Part shown: piece by piece, positions 32,211 through 42,800 of the stretch | Numbering within the stretch: the stretch's first letter is position 1 | Layout of the letters: each line of letters begins with the position of its first letter | Assembly (NCBI GenBank): GCA_021186555.1 | Contig: JAJKFL010000003.1 | Span: 46,039,908-46,103,907 of the forward strand | Source of the DNA: Reticulitermes speratus | Taxonomy: Eukaryota > Arthropoda > Insecta > Blattodea > Rhinotermitidae | Reading direction: 5' to 3' | DNA: 64,000 nt | The notes under the pieces: model-generated | Seen by the model: the letters and a program-made list of their open reading frames with translations, nothing else | Told to the model about the DNA's origin: nothing | Database searches by the model: none | Program-made: the position numbers and the translations under genes

Positions 32211-33543
32211 CGAGGTCTGTCCAAAAAGTATCCGACCTTGGGCCGGGAAAAAAAAGTTCTGTATCTGGGTGGTTACAATACCTAATCCCCTTCAAAGTAG
32301 GCCCCTTGTGACTCCACACACTTAGCCCAGCGGTCCTTCCATCGCTGAAAGCAATTCTGGAAGGCTTGTTTTGGAATGGTGTGCAGCTGCGCCGTCGCGT
32401 TCTGTATGATGTCCTCGCGGCTGTCAAAACGGGAGCCTTTTAGCGGTGTCTTCAATCTCGGGAACAGCCAGAAATCACAAGGAGCCATGTCAGGAGAGTA
32501 GGGAGCCTGGCGAACCTGCGGAATGCCGTGCTTAGCCAGGAAACCCTGGATCAGGTGTGATGAATGAGCTGGGGCATTGTCATGATGCAGCTGCCAGTTG
32601 CGTGCGTCCCACAGCTCCGGTCTCTTGCGCCGAACTGCATCACGAAGATGACGGAGGACTTCTTGGTAGTACTCCTTATTAACAGTTTGGCCTAGTGGTG
32701 CGTACTCATGATGCACAACACCCCGGTAATCGAGAGAAAACAGTCAGTATCACCTTCACATTGCTCCGAAGTGTCGTTCTTTTTTGGGCCTCGGGGATGT
32801 TGGATGCTTCCATTGTGACGACTGGACCTTGGTTTCCGGGTCATATCCGTACACCCACGACTCGTCACCAGTGATCACAGTCTTCAGGAACTCAGGATCC
32901 CTGTTGGCGCACTCCAGCATGTCCTGCGCGACCTCAAGGCGGAGTTGTTGCTGCTCCGGCGAAAGCAGCTTGGGCACAAATTTTGCCGCCACTCTTCGCA
33001 TGCCCACATCCTCAGTTAAAATCGTGTTTGCGGAACCTCTGCTGATCCCAACCTCATCAGCAATTTCCCGGACGGTCAAACGACGGTCCTCCATGATCAA
33101 TGTCCGCACTTTGTCAATGACATCAGCATTTCGGCTCGTTGACGGTCTCCCGGAACGCTGGTCACTGTCCGCCGACATGCGGCCATCTTTAAAGCGGTTG
33201 AACCACTCTTTAATTTGAGTGACCCCCATTGCATCATCACCGAAAGCCTGCTGAATTTTGCGGATTGTTTCCACTTGGGTATCCCCAAGTTTCTGACAAA
33301 ACTTGATGCAGTATCACTGCTACAAACATTCGGTCATCTTGAGCGAAACGAGAATGCGACGAACACGTGTTAACACCACTTCGCTATCTGGCAGCGACAG
33401 ACGCATCCGGCGGTGTTGCGAGGCAGCAAATAATCACGCATGCGCATGAAAGTCCCTTCTACCACTACGCTCAGTTTCCCCACCCTTTCGCCATTACTTA
33501 CCGCGGGAAAAAATATAGTCGGATACTTTTTGGACAGCCCTCG
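32211..33543 (-). mobile_element. mariner (DD34D) transposon, 1333 bp, non-autonomous by mutation
   Basis: Terminal inverted repeats of about 26 bp with one mismatch start CGAGG and contain TGTCCAAAAAGTATCCGAC. TA dinucleotides flank both ends (32209-32210, 33544-33545). The element carries a broken transposase gene on the minus strand. It is inserted between two inverted copies of a hammerhead-like element. Confidence 0.95.
32282..33340 (-). pseudogene. mariner transposase, frameshifted
   Basis: Segment 33274-32756 encodes the helix-turn-helix DNA-binding part (GVTQIKEWFNRFKDGRMS, then LTVREIADEVGISRGSANTI) and the first catalytic Asp (TGDESW). Segment 32716-32282 encodes HHDNAPAH (second Asp) and MAPCDFW (third Asp), with exactly 34 residues between them, hence DD34D. 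The two segments are in the same frame, but roughly 60 bp between them (about 32716-32775) carries two compensating indels and a stop. Upstream of 33274 the N-terminus (KFCQKLGDTQVETIRKI) is open back to about 33315 but is then stopped by TGA and TAG codons, so the usual start region is dead. The function would be cut-and-paste transposition; this copy cannot make an intact enzyme. Confidence 0.93.
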
Positions 33544-33694
33544 TATAGTCTAGCACTATAAATTGTGAATATAGAGCACTATGTCGTTGGTAGTTATTGA
33601 AATCGTTAAAATTATTAAAATTATTATATTAAAAATGGTTAAAATTGCTGGCAGTTGGTCTTGTATAGATGTTGACGTCCGTATCCTGCTGCTG

Positions 33695-33728
33695 TTGTTG
33701 TCCTGTTGCGTGGACAACAGGACAACAA
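33695..33728. repeat. perfect 14-bp hairpin
   Basis: TTGTTGTCCTGTTG at 33695-33708 and its exact complement at 33715-33728 are separated by a 6-base loop. It lies just outside the homology with the left inverted copy, so it may be internal to the compound element. Confidence 0.85.
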
Positions 33729-33730
33729 AT

Positions 33731-33880
33731 GGACAGTGAACAGTGAATTGTACTTATCAATGTGTCCCTGTTGATGGCCGAGTTACGGCCGAAACATATG
33801 TAGGGTGAATTGAAGAGAAAATTAAGAAAATAAAAAGTGCATTCGTTGGTTGAAAAACTGAAAATTAATGTCAAGATGCA
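33731..33880 (+). mobile_element. right inverted copy of the hammerhead-like element
   Basis: It is homologous in inverted orientation to 31943-32074. The order is GGACAGTGAACAGTGAA, a hammerhead-like core at 33766-33805, then the terminus GTGCATTCGTTGGT (33837-33850). Confidence 0.75.
33766..33805 (+). ncRNA. hammerhead ribozyme-like motif, core mutated
   Basis: The core reads CTGTTGA instead of CTGANGA. It is followed by the GGCCG/CGGCC stem II, GAAAC, and GTA then GGG. The A-to-T change in the core should inactivate it; the other elements are intact. Confidence 0.5.
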
Positions 33881-33902
33881 CGGTGAACATAACGTAAAAT
33901 TG

Positions 33903-34120
33903 GTCACATTTAATCAAACTGTTGAACTGACCACATTTCATCAAACTGTTGAACTGATCACATTTAATCAAACTGTTGAACTGACCACATTTCATCAAAC
34001 TGTTGAACTGATCACATTTCATCAAACTGTTGAACTGGTCCCATTTCATCAAACTGTTGAACTGGTCACATTTCATCAAACTGTTGAACTGGTCACATTT
34101 AATCGAACTCTTGAACTGGT
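33903..34120 (+). repeat. 27-bp minisatellite, eight units
   Basis: The unit is CACATTTMATCAAACTGTTG plus AACTGRY, repeated about eight times with few changes. Because 27 is divisible by three, the plus-strand frame stays open and encodes a nine-residue repeat (TFHQTVELV type). I regard this as repeat-driven, not a gene. Confidence 0.85.
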
Positions 34121-36793
34121 TGAAGCACCAGAAAATCGTCTCAGTTTTATTCGAGAAATTCCCAATTGTGTGTCAGCTGTTTTTGGGGATTATCACGCCT
34201 TCCAGTCGAGCGTTCTAATAACATTTGGATTGGGCTACTATCGCTTCTTACCCAGTATTTTAGCTATTCCGCTTCATAACCTTCCCTTATAATAAATCAC
34301 CCTAATCTGCAGAGTGCAAACAACGGAAAATGAATGTGCATTACTGTGTCAAAAGTTTGATAAATTTAATGCAGTTCACACATAAAATTATCTGCTCTGT
34401 GAAACAACTTTTCTATCTGACTCTTAATGCAAATTTTATCACGCCAGTAAAAACGCCTTGGTGTTCAGGCTAATGCGCACTGCCTATAAGCTGGAGAAGT
34501 TGCCTATACATGTAGGCGTCTGAGCTTGGAATTAATCGCACGAGTTGTGTATAATTTTTTATGGCTTTGCTGAGTTTGGTATCGAATTCTCAAGTTTTTT
34601 TTAGATTAGAATAAATCTCTTGATATTGTGTTTCTGTGTAACAATTTTCTGCCTAGTTTTACGATCTAGGTAAAGAAAAATGAAGACACTTGGAATGCAA
34701 AACTGTAAAGTTAGTGACATATTTCTGTAAACAAATTAAATGCTGAAATATATGAAACCCTCAGAATTTATTTTGGCTCATTTTTGGTATATTTCTGACA
34801 CACAGCAGAGCTGTTTCATGCGAAATCGTTTACCACATATATTTTCAAATGACAGTTAACTGGCTTAATAATGTCAACAGTGAAGTATGTAGCATGCGCT
34901 ATCATCAAGAGATGGCGCTGCAATGCAGCCAGATATAATGGCCAACACAGATGACCTGCTACCACCATCTTCAGGACAGAGCAGAAACTCTCTTTTACCC
35001 AAGCAAGTTCCTTAGAAATCTTGGTACTACATATCTACCAAACTACACGGTGTCACATCCCAGCATACAGTGATATTGACGAATGTAGTTGGAACGTTCA
35101 AAGTAAGAGACCGTTTAGAAGATCTAAGTATGGATCAGAGGATAATATTAAAGCGGATTTTAAAGTAAGATTTGAGAATTTTGAGTGGATTCATCTGGCT
35201 CAGGATAGCTCCGGTAAGCGGGTGAAGATTGCTAGATAAGATGACGGTAATATTTGGGTTTCCGCACCGTTTAGTGTTTAAAAGTTTTTCCGAAACGTCG
35301 GAGCATTTAACCACTATATAGTGCATAAACCCAAAAAGAAGACCATCCCCTGGTCAGCAACCACAGTGAACGCCTGAGAATTTAAATAAAGATAACTAGA
35401 ATTTCCATTTTCACAACAGACCGGAATTTTTCCTGTGTATTAAAAGAAAATTTGCTCTAAAGCTCACAACTCATGCGCTGATAGAGTGGCAGTTTTATTT
35501 GAGTTGCTTTTTGCCTGCAACACTTGCTAAACCTACTTGTTTCAGATGGCATAATCTAGATCCGGGGAATTCAAATGCGGCCCATCTGAGATTTTTAGAA
35601 TTCTGTTTTGCCTAAGTAGGTAACAAACATGAACTACTAGGCAAGTAGGTCCTAACTACCTAGTCGCCAATTCTGTATGACTAGTAAAATATCAATGTTT
35701 TTAAACAGGTAACAGATTATGCTTAATCTTTATTATAAATCAAATATTCATGCGGTCCACGTGCATACATTTCTGAACATGCAGCCCGCTCTTGAGAAAC
35801 CTTGACATCCCTGGTCTAATCTTACATTGGGCAGTTGTGTCCCAGATATAAGATAAAATTTATTTTGTATGACTCTAAAAATATTCGGACGCAGACGTCG
35901 TATTGGAATTGGGTTTTCCCAAGTGTTACACTGATTAAAACAGAGAACCCGATTAGAAGCCTGTCTATTTGAACAGCAAAACAAACAGGAACAAATATTT
36001 ATGCACCTTTTATTTACCTTTCGTCATTTCTTTCTTTCTCCATTTTTTCTTCCATTTTTTTGTGATTTTAAATTGTCAAATTGAGCCCTGAACGGAATTT
36101 CCGAATCTGAGAGCGACAGAGTCCCTTAAATATATAAAACAGAAGCAATGCATGACTGGATTATGTTTTTCACGGTTATGAATGCGGTTAGTGGACACCA
36201 AAGCATGCATTTAAACATGCAGGGAGCAGGTTGTTCTGAAACCTTAGTTCTTATCTACCAAACTAAACGGCGTCACATTTTAGAAGACCGAAATCTTAAA
36301 AACTCGCTGTTGCCTTTCTAACCTAAAACCTTAGAAACGCGCCTGCTTGTTCCAGTCCCGTCTTCGTCTTTCTCCTTTTCCTCTCCTTCCTGACGTCATT
36401 CCTCAGCTAGTTTTGTACGAACCGTACATTGATTTGAATCAGTATTGGGCCTAAGTGTAGAAGTTAATCCCTTCGACTCTAAACGTGTATATTGGACGAA
36501 GAGGTAAAGCTCCACGCATTCTTAGAAGGAATCCCATGTAGCCATTGGACACACGTTACTTGAACGCCAGAACCGGTCTGGATGTCCTGATAAAGAAGCT
36601 GGGGACGCCCTTGGAAATAAATGAATCATCACGTTACTGAATGAATGTTGCTGTCCATCTATTTCGAAATCATAACGTTATCCGAGATATCGCATGCTGC
36701 ACAAATCCCCCCACCCTCCCTGACACGATGATATGCCTGGCATACAGGAAAACTCTAGACGCGTATCTTACACGATTCTCATTCACCGACAGC
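34121..36793. other. gene-free stretch upstream of the Pvr-like gene
   Basis: It contains MITE-family relics (half-sites with CACGGTGTCACATCCCAG near 35047 and CGGCGTCACATTTTAGAAGA near 36270) and a SINE-like scrap near 36530-36620. The promoter of the Pvr-like gene should lie here or in 5' UTR exons, but no convincing TATA or initiator can be assigned. Confidence 0.4.
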
Positions 36794-36851
36794 ATGGCAC
36801 GTTATGGCGTGTACATTATTTTGTGTCTTACATGTTGGGCTGTCTGTCAAG
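36794..36851 (+). CDS. Pvr: Pvr-like exon 1: signal peptide
   Basis: The ATG at 36794 starts MARYGVYIILCLTCWAVCQ, a textbook signal peptide. The donor GTACGT follows 36851 (phase 1). The frame is open upstream to 36641, but that extension is hydrophilic and not leader-like. Confidence 0.75.
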
Positions 36852-39800
36852 GTACGTAACGTGTCTGTACTTAAGCCTACGTTGTAAACTTCCATTATTG
36901 CCCTTTTAGCTGTCAGGGAGTCTGATTTGCTAAACTGTTTTCAAATTTAACAATAACGTCAATGGGAGAGAATTCTGTTTTTCTTAAGGAACTTAAATCT
37001 ACTTTGTGAAGATAACAAAAACAAACCAAAATTGGGCGAGTTTTTGTCTCCTTTCGCAAATACGTGCCCACGCTGCCCCCCCCCCTCATTCAGAGTCTAA
37101 TAACTCACGAGAGGTCCAAATTCCTGTGTTCAAAATTTGGAAAGAACTTGGAAGATAAATTGCTTCTCAGACTTCTTGAATCCTAAAGACGGTGACCGTA
37201 AGGCTCTTCGAAACGTCTGTAATTGTTAACCTATCGACACTGCGTCATGTTCCAGGAGACTTGAAACTTAACACCTCTGAGAGAAAATCAGTCTTTCACT
37301 ATGTATTGTGTTCAGAAAAATAGGCGTGATGTTATATGTGAATACGATTAGGCAACCAAAGTATGAATACGTGAAAAGGGTTAGTTGTATTACAATCATG
37401 CATTTCCGAGCTTTCTTGTTGGTGGCATTGATTCTTGGGTTAGTTTTGCTTTTAATTATATGAACATTGTGAACTTGGAACGACGACCATGACCTAGGAA
37501 TTGGAAGAAATTTCGTGAAGTTTAAAATACCAGCGCAAAAGGCGTTAGATCCTCCTAGGTTCACAGATTGACAAAAATGTGCAGACTGCAGAAAATAAAT
37601 TGCCGAAGGATTCCGGAAGGTATATTACAAAAAATCATTATTCTAAGGTCAGCTTGGAAGGTCTGCGTTCAGGACAGCCGTTTTCCTGGAAGGTCAATCT
37701 CAATAGAGCTAGCTCACTTCGTCGTTTCGAAAATTTTGTTAGAGAAACTGTTGATAGTTTTAGAGGCAGGCCCTAATTTTCGATGGCCGAAATCGGTTCA
37801 CAGATTTTCGAAAACAATTTGGATACTGTTTTTTTTCTTCAAGACTAACTCCTGAATATAGTCTTAAGGCTGTGGTGCGTCCATAGCGTCAGCTGCGGGG
37901 CCCTTCATCACAAAAAAAAAACTCCTGAACATTGTGAGGTCTACGTTGATTCCTCCACTGTGACAAAACTCTTTCAACTGAAAATATTTAGGGCATGGAA
38001 TAAGGTTATGTCGTACTTTGTTCATGAATAGGATTAGAATCTGAAGGGAAGGACCATCAGTAAACTTAACACACTTAGACTTAATGTACGAAAATATAAA
38101 ACAAGAAATTTATATTTCGAACACCTTCTAGTGTCAATATATTTCAGAATTGTTACAGTACTATTGATGTCTTTGTAACGCATTTAATAATCGGACCAAG
38201 GCACAGAAAACTCTTTTACACACAGGCCTGCTGTGTAAACTACACACAGGCCTGCTGTGTAAACTACAAACTGCCTGGTTGACTTTGTATATCAATTTCT
38301 GATAAAACGTTCCTAGGGGCATATTATATTTGTGACCTTGATTTTGATACGTTTTAATTCCGGTTTCAAACATAAAATCAGATTTAGGTAGTGCTATGCT
38401 GACATCACGAAATAAAGCTAACAACAGTTGCACATTTTTTCAAAGAATTGTTACCAATTTTTAAAGACCGCATATCAACTGACTCTGTTAGTAACTATTA
38501 TAGCGTAGAAATTCGTAAGCGAAAATTTTGGTGTTCATTGATTTTAATGTTTACCCTGTTCAGGCCACGAAGGCATATGGAAGGGTGGAATCATAACTTA
38601 CCTCATACTTAAAATAGGATCTAGGTGGGAGTGGCCAGGCTCAAGCCCTGGCCGCCTTACTCCCGGGCAAACATGCCTCCCAGTACACTTTCAGTAGAAC
38701 GATAATGGGTCCCAGGGCTGATCCGGGAGCTTTGCAGAATAAATAAGTCTCTTGCCTCTGTCGGGAATCGAAACACATTTCCCCGGACGTCCAGCCCCTA
38801 GTCTAGTCAGTATGCCAAATATATGATACCGGTTTCCGTTTATTGATTGTGGGAAATAAAAATTGCAGGTATAAGATGACCTCTAGTAGAATTATAAGCT
38901 ACTAATATAAAGTTTCATGAAAACGTATGTGATTCAGAGTTATTAGAATGGGGTAGAGACAGGTTCGTGATAAAATTATAAGCCTACTTTATTGTACCAA
39001 CCAACTGCACATCATTAAATACATATTAATATTAAAGACGTAGCTCCGACATATTTCGGTACAAGCACCGAAACATGTCGGAGCTACGTCTTTAATATTC
39101 ATTTGTATTTAATAATATGTATTTGGTTTGTACAATAAATTGAATACATTGATATAAAAAATCCATGCAACGGACAACTTTAAAATATAAGCCTACTGTT
39201 TACTTAAAATTAAAGAAATTAGATAAGACGTTAGATATTAAACAGCAAGCTCCCTAATCCGTCCCGCTTAGCATGAGTAATTGCAAATTTTCCCCAGAGC
39301 GCTTTAGTTGTGCGGATGTTCGAGGTGATGGCAGCACCGTTTCCAGGTAGGAAGTATGACGATTTACCACAGCCGCGTTTCATGGTTCCGGAAATTACGC
39401 TTCCTGTCAAAGTGGCCACCAGTATCTGGAATTTTATTACGTAAATGATTATCGAAGTTACAAGTGCCAAAATATGACCGACCCTTTTTTAAAGATTTGT
39501 GTTATTCAACATCAATCTGAAATATGGATTCTTTAATGGTCCGAATTTAGTACCCTCCAGAACAGTCTTTTCCCGACCAGGGTTCCGCAGAACATCATTA
39601 GTGGTTCCTCGACAAATCGTGGAATAAATAAATTAACAGTTTGAAATGCCGCGAAAACTTTCAAAGATCCCTCAAAATATCGCCGGCATTTTATTTCGGG
39701 AATTGGCAGTAGCGGAGCAATCTCCGTGCCTGTTATTTTTTGGTCAGTTCGTATTTAAAGCTATATTTAGTTGTGTTGTGTCTGTTTTCATAGGTGGGGG

Positions 39801-42800
39801 CTCCTCGGAATACGAAAACTTATTTAAGGGGTTTCTCTATGGAAACGTTTTGGAAACACTGCTCCAGAACATACAGTTTACCCAGATCTTAGAAGTTAAA
39901 TTGACGAAAGTGTACTGATAAATTATAAATACCGAATGGTATCGAAATACAATAAACGGCAAAAGTTTATCCTTCTAGCAAAATACTTAACGGCATTATA
40001 CACGCACGAGTATTGTGCTCGGCGAAATTTGCAAGAATGTTTTTGGGTGATTACGGCGCACCAACAACAAGGGGCACAGTGGTTGGCTACGGCAGGCTGT
40101 CAAAATTTTTCGGAAATGGGCCACGTGGTGCTCGCCGCATTCATTCCAAATAAAGACCAATTCATTCCAAATAAAGACCACAAAATGTACTTTTTTTTTC
40201 CTTTCATCTGCCCTAAACCCAAGAGTTTAAGAGCCTGTTTCTTCTTTACAGCTGCCTTTTCTGTGAATTCCCTATATCTCTAAATCTCTTTGGTTTGTGA
40301 CGATATAAAAATCTTAGAGTCCTGCCGTAATTCAGCCCGTTAAAAATGTTAAAAAGTTGTTTCTGTAAACCTATATTTTCCCTTTCACTGACTCCTTAGT
40401 CTCTTCTGTACAGGCTTATATTCACATTTAATTGTCATGTGGCACCTTCAGTGACGATTCAAAAATGTATGTGATGATGATATGGTATATAATATGATAG
40501 GGATGGTAAATACATTTTCAATTATGACTCATGTTAAGGTAGTCGAATTTTATGACTAAGCACAGGCACTCTCCGACTTACCCAGTATTTACTTTCCAGA
40601 AAGTCGACGCCAGTCTGTCGAATTTTGCGCAAGTCGGAGTTGAATATTCATATGGTCAAATGTATACGTACACACAAGGGAGTCCAGTTGAAATGAAAAT
40701 CCCAACACACTGGAACCTGATCGGCCGCAGCATGACCACCCCGCCGCTTGTGTTATCGCCCAGCAGTATTCTTCTACCACCTTAGTCTCATTGCGTTTTA
40801 ATTCCTGCAAGGAAAAATTCGGCGTGCGTTTATAAAACCTAATTGTTTAAATATTTTCCTTTTTTAAAATTACGTAAATCTGAAATTGCTAACTTGATAA
40901 TGGGTAAATCGGGGAGTGTGTCTGTCTTGAAACATAAACCACCAAATCCATAATCATGCAGTTTTAACTGATGTGTTTATTCTCCCATACAGAACGGCAA
41001 ATTGAGCAACAAATAACAACTCCGGGAGCCACAATCGAGTTGAACTGCGAGGCGGATTTCCCTGTTTGCTGGTGCTATCCAAGAGTGTATGAAGATGCCT
41101 GCGTAGTTCGTAAAACTTGTTCATGATATTTCGTCTAAAACAAAATAACCTCCATGGTGTAAATTACCACGATTGTGTTGGTTCTAATTGAAATTATTCA
41201 TGTATCATTTCTTAGGTATGTTATACGTGAGGTAACACAACTCGGATTGCGAGAATCGTGCGGCTCAAGCAATTTGTCTCTGAAAATAATATTCAGGCAG
41301 TTCACAGCACACGAGGCTGCTGCTTAAGGAGTTTGAAACTTTTCTAAAAAAGGAGACTCGTAACTAACTGGAATTAATCTATTGTAGTTGTATGAACAGA
41401 CACAAGAAGTCATAAAATAAGGAAACAATTATTTCATTTTATTTTATTTTATTAATCCATGGCTTTTGTTTATGTTGTCCCCTAAAGTGCGGTTACAAAA
41501 GTTCGTCTACCTGGCTACCCCTAAGCTATACTTCTTACATCTCCATGCATATTATTCTGTAATCTAACTCTTAGGTTAAATGTAATTTCTTCAGATACTG
41601 CATAATACATTTTCCTAAAAAAATTAAGCCCGTGAAATATTATATATTATACACCAATTTTCAACTGCCATGTCTAGAAATATTCTGTGAGGAAAAGGAT
41701 GGTAGAATTAATGTATATTTTGGCTACATATAACACTGGGCAACAAATTTTAACTTTTTTTCGGTTACGAGCATCAAATCCACTTTCCTTTATGTAATTG
41801 GGTATGCTGAACATGAAAATAGGCCTTAAAATGATGAGTTAGCTACAGTTTCCAAGATTTGTGAAATTTTATAATAACATGTAGCATATTTTACACAATA
41901 ATACTTACTATTCACTGCTGTCCGTCATCACTTCGGCTAAAGGCGTCTTTTCTTAGCCTGTCTTTTGTATACAAGTTCTGGAGAGTCTCTAACTACTGTC
42001 CAGCAATAATCTGCTAACATAACTGGACTCCATTTCCCCTGATAACGATTTTCAATTTCCGCAATGGTCTGGTGAAAGCGTTCACCGTGTTCGTCGCTGA
42101 CCGCACCGCAGTTTTCAGGGAAGAAATCCAGGTGAGAATGCAGAAAGTGAATCTTTAACGACATATTGCAGCCCAATTTCTGATACGCAACCAACAGGTC
42201 CTCCACTATTTCCTTGTAATTGTCAGCCTTGGTGTTTCCGAGGAAGTTATTAGCAACCAACCGGAAAGCATTCCAAGCACACTGCTCGTCACCAGTGATA
42301 AGCCGGTCAAATTGTTCATCTCTGAAGATGTCTCGGATTTGTGGACCGACGAAAACACCTTCTTTGACTTTTGCATCACTCATCCTCGGAAATTTATCAC
42401 GAAGGTACTTGAATGCTTGGCCGTCTCGATCCATTGCCTTGACGAAATTCTTCATTAGGCCAAGCTTAACGTGCAGCGGTGGCAACAGAATCTTGCTTGG
42501 TTCCACTAAAGACGGATGTAGTACATTCTTTGAACCTGGCTCCAGACGTTGTCTTAAAGGCCAGTCCCTGACCACATAGTGCGAGGCCCTTGCTCGGCTG
42601 TCCCATTCACAGATGAAACAACAGAATTTTGTGTATCCTTGCTGCAGTCCGAGTAAGATGGCAACAACCTTTAAGTCACAACAAAGCTGCCATTTATATT
42701 TATCATAGTTTATGCACTCCAACAGTTGCTTCATGTTGCTGTATTTTTTCTTTCATGTGAACTGCATGACCGATTGGAATCGATGGCAAAATGTTGCCAT

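Larger units (their letters stand above)
36852..40992 (+). other. intron 1 of the Pvr-like gene
   Basis: This 4.1-kb intron contains SINE pieces (37850-37925, 38623-38830), a 24-bp tandem duplication (38221-38268), a foldback element (39014-39112) and a 20-bp tandem duplication (40140-40180). Short frames inside have no support as genes. Confidence 0.6.

Noticed and set aside
32784-33218. 144-residue plus-strand frame
   Set aside because: Antisense shadow of the mariner transposase.
33837-34292. 151-residue repeat-containing protein
   Set aside because: The frame stays open only because of the 27-bp repeat; it starts inside a mobile element and has no exon or signal support.
35280-35300. 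GAAAC-containing motif near a hairpin
   Set aside because: No CTGANGA partner upstream, so not a hammerhead.
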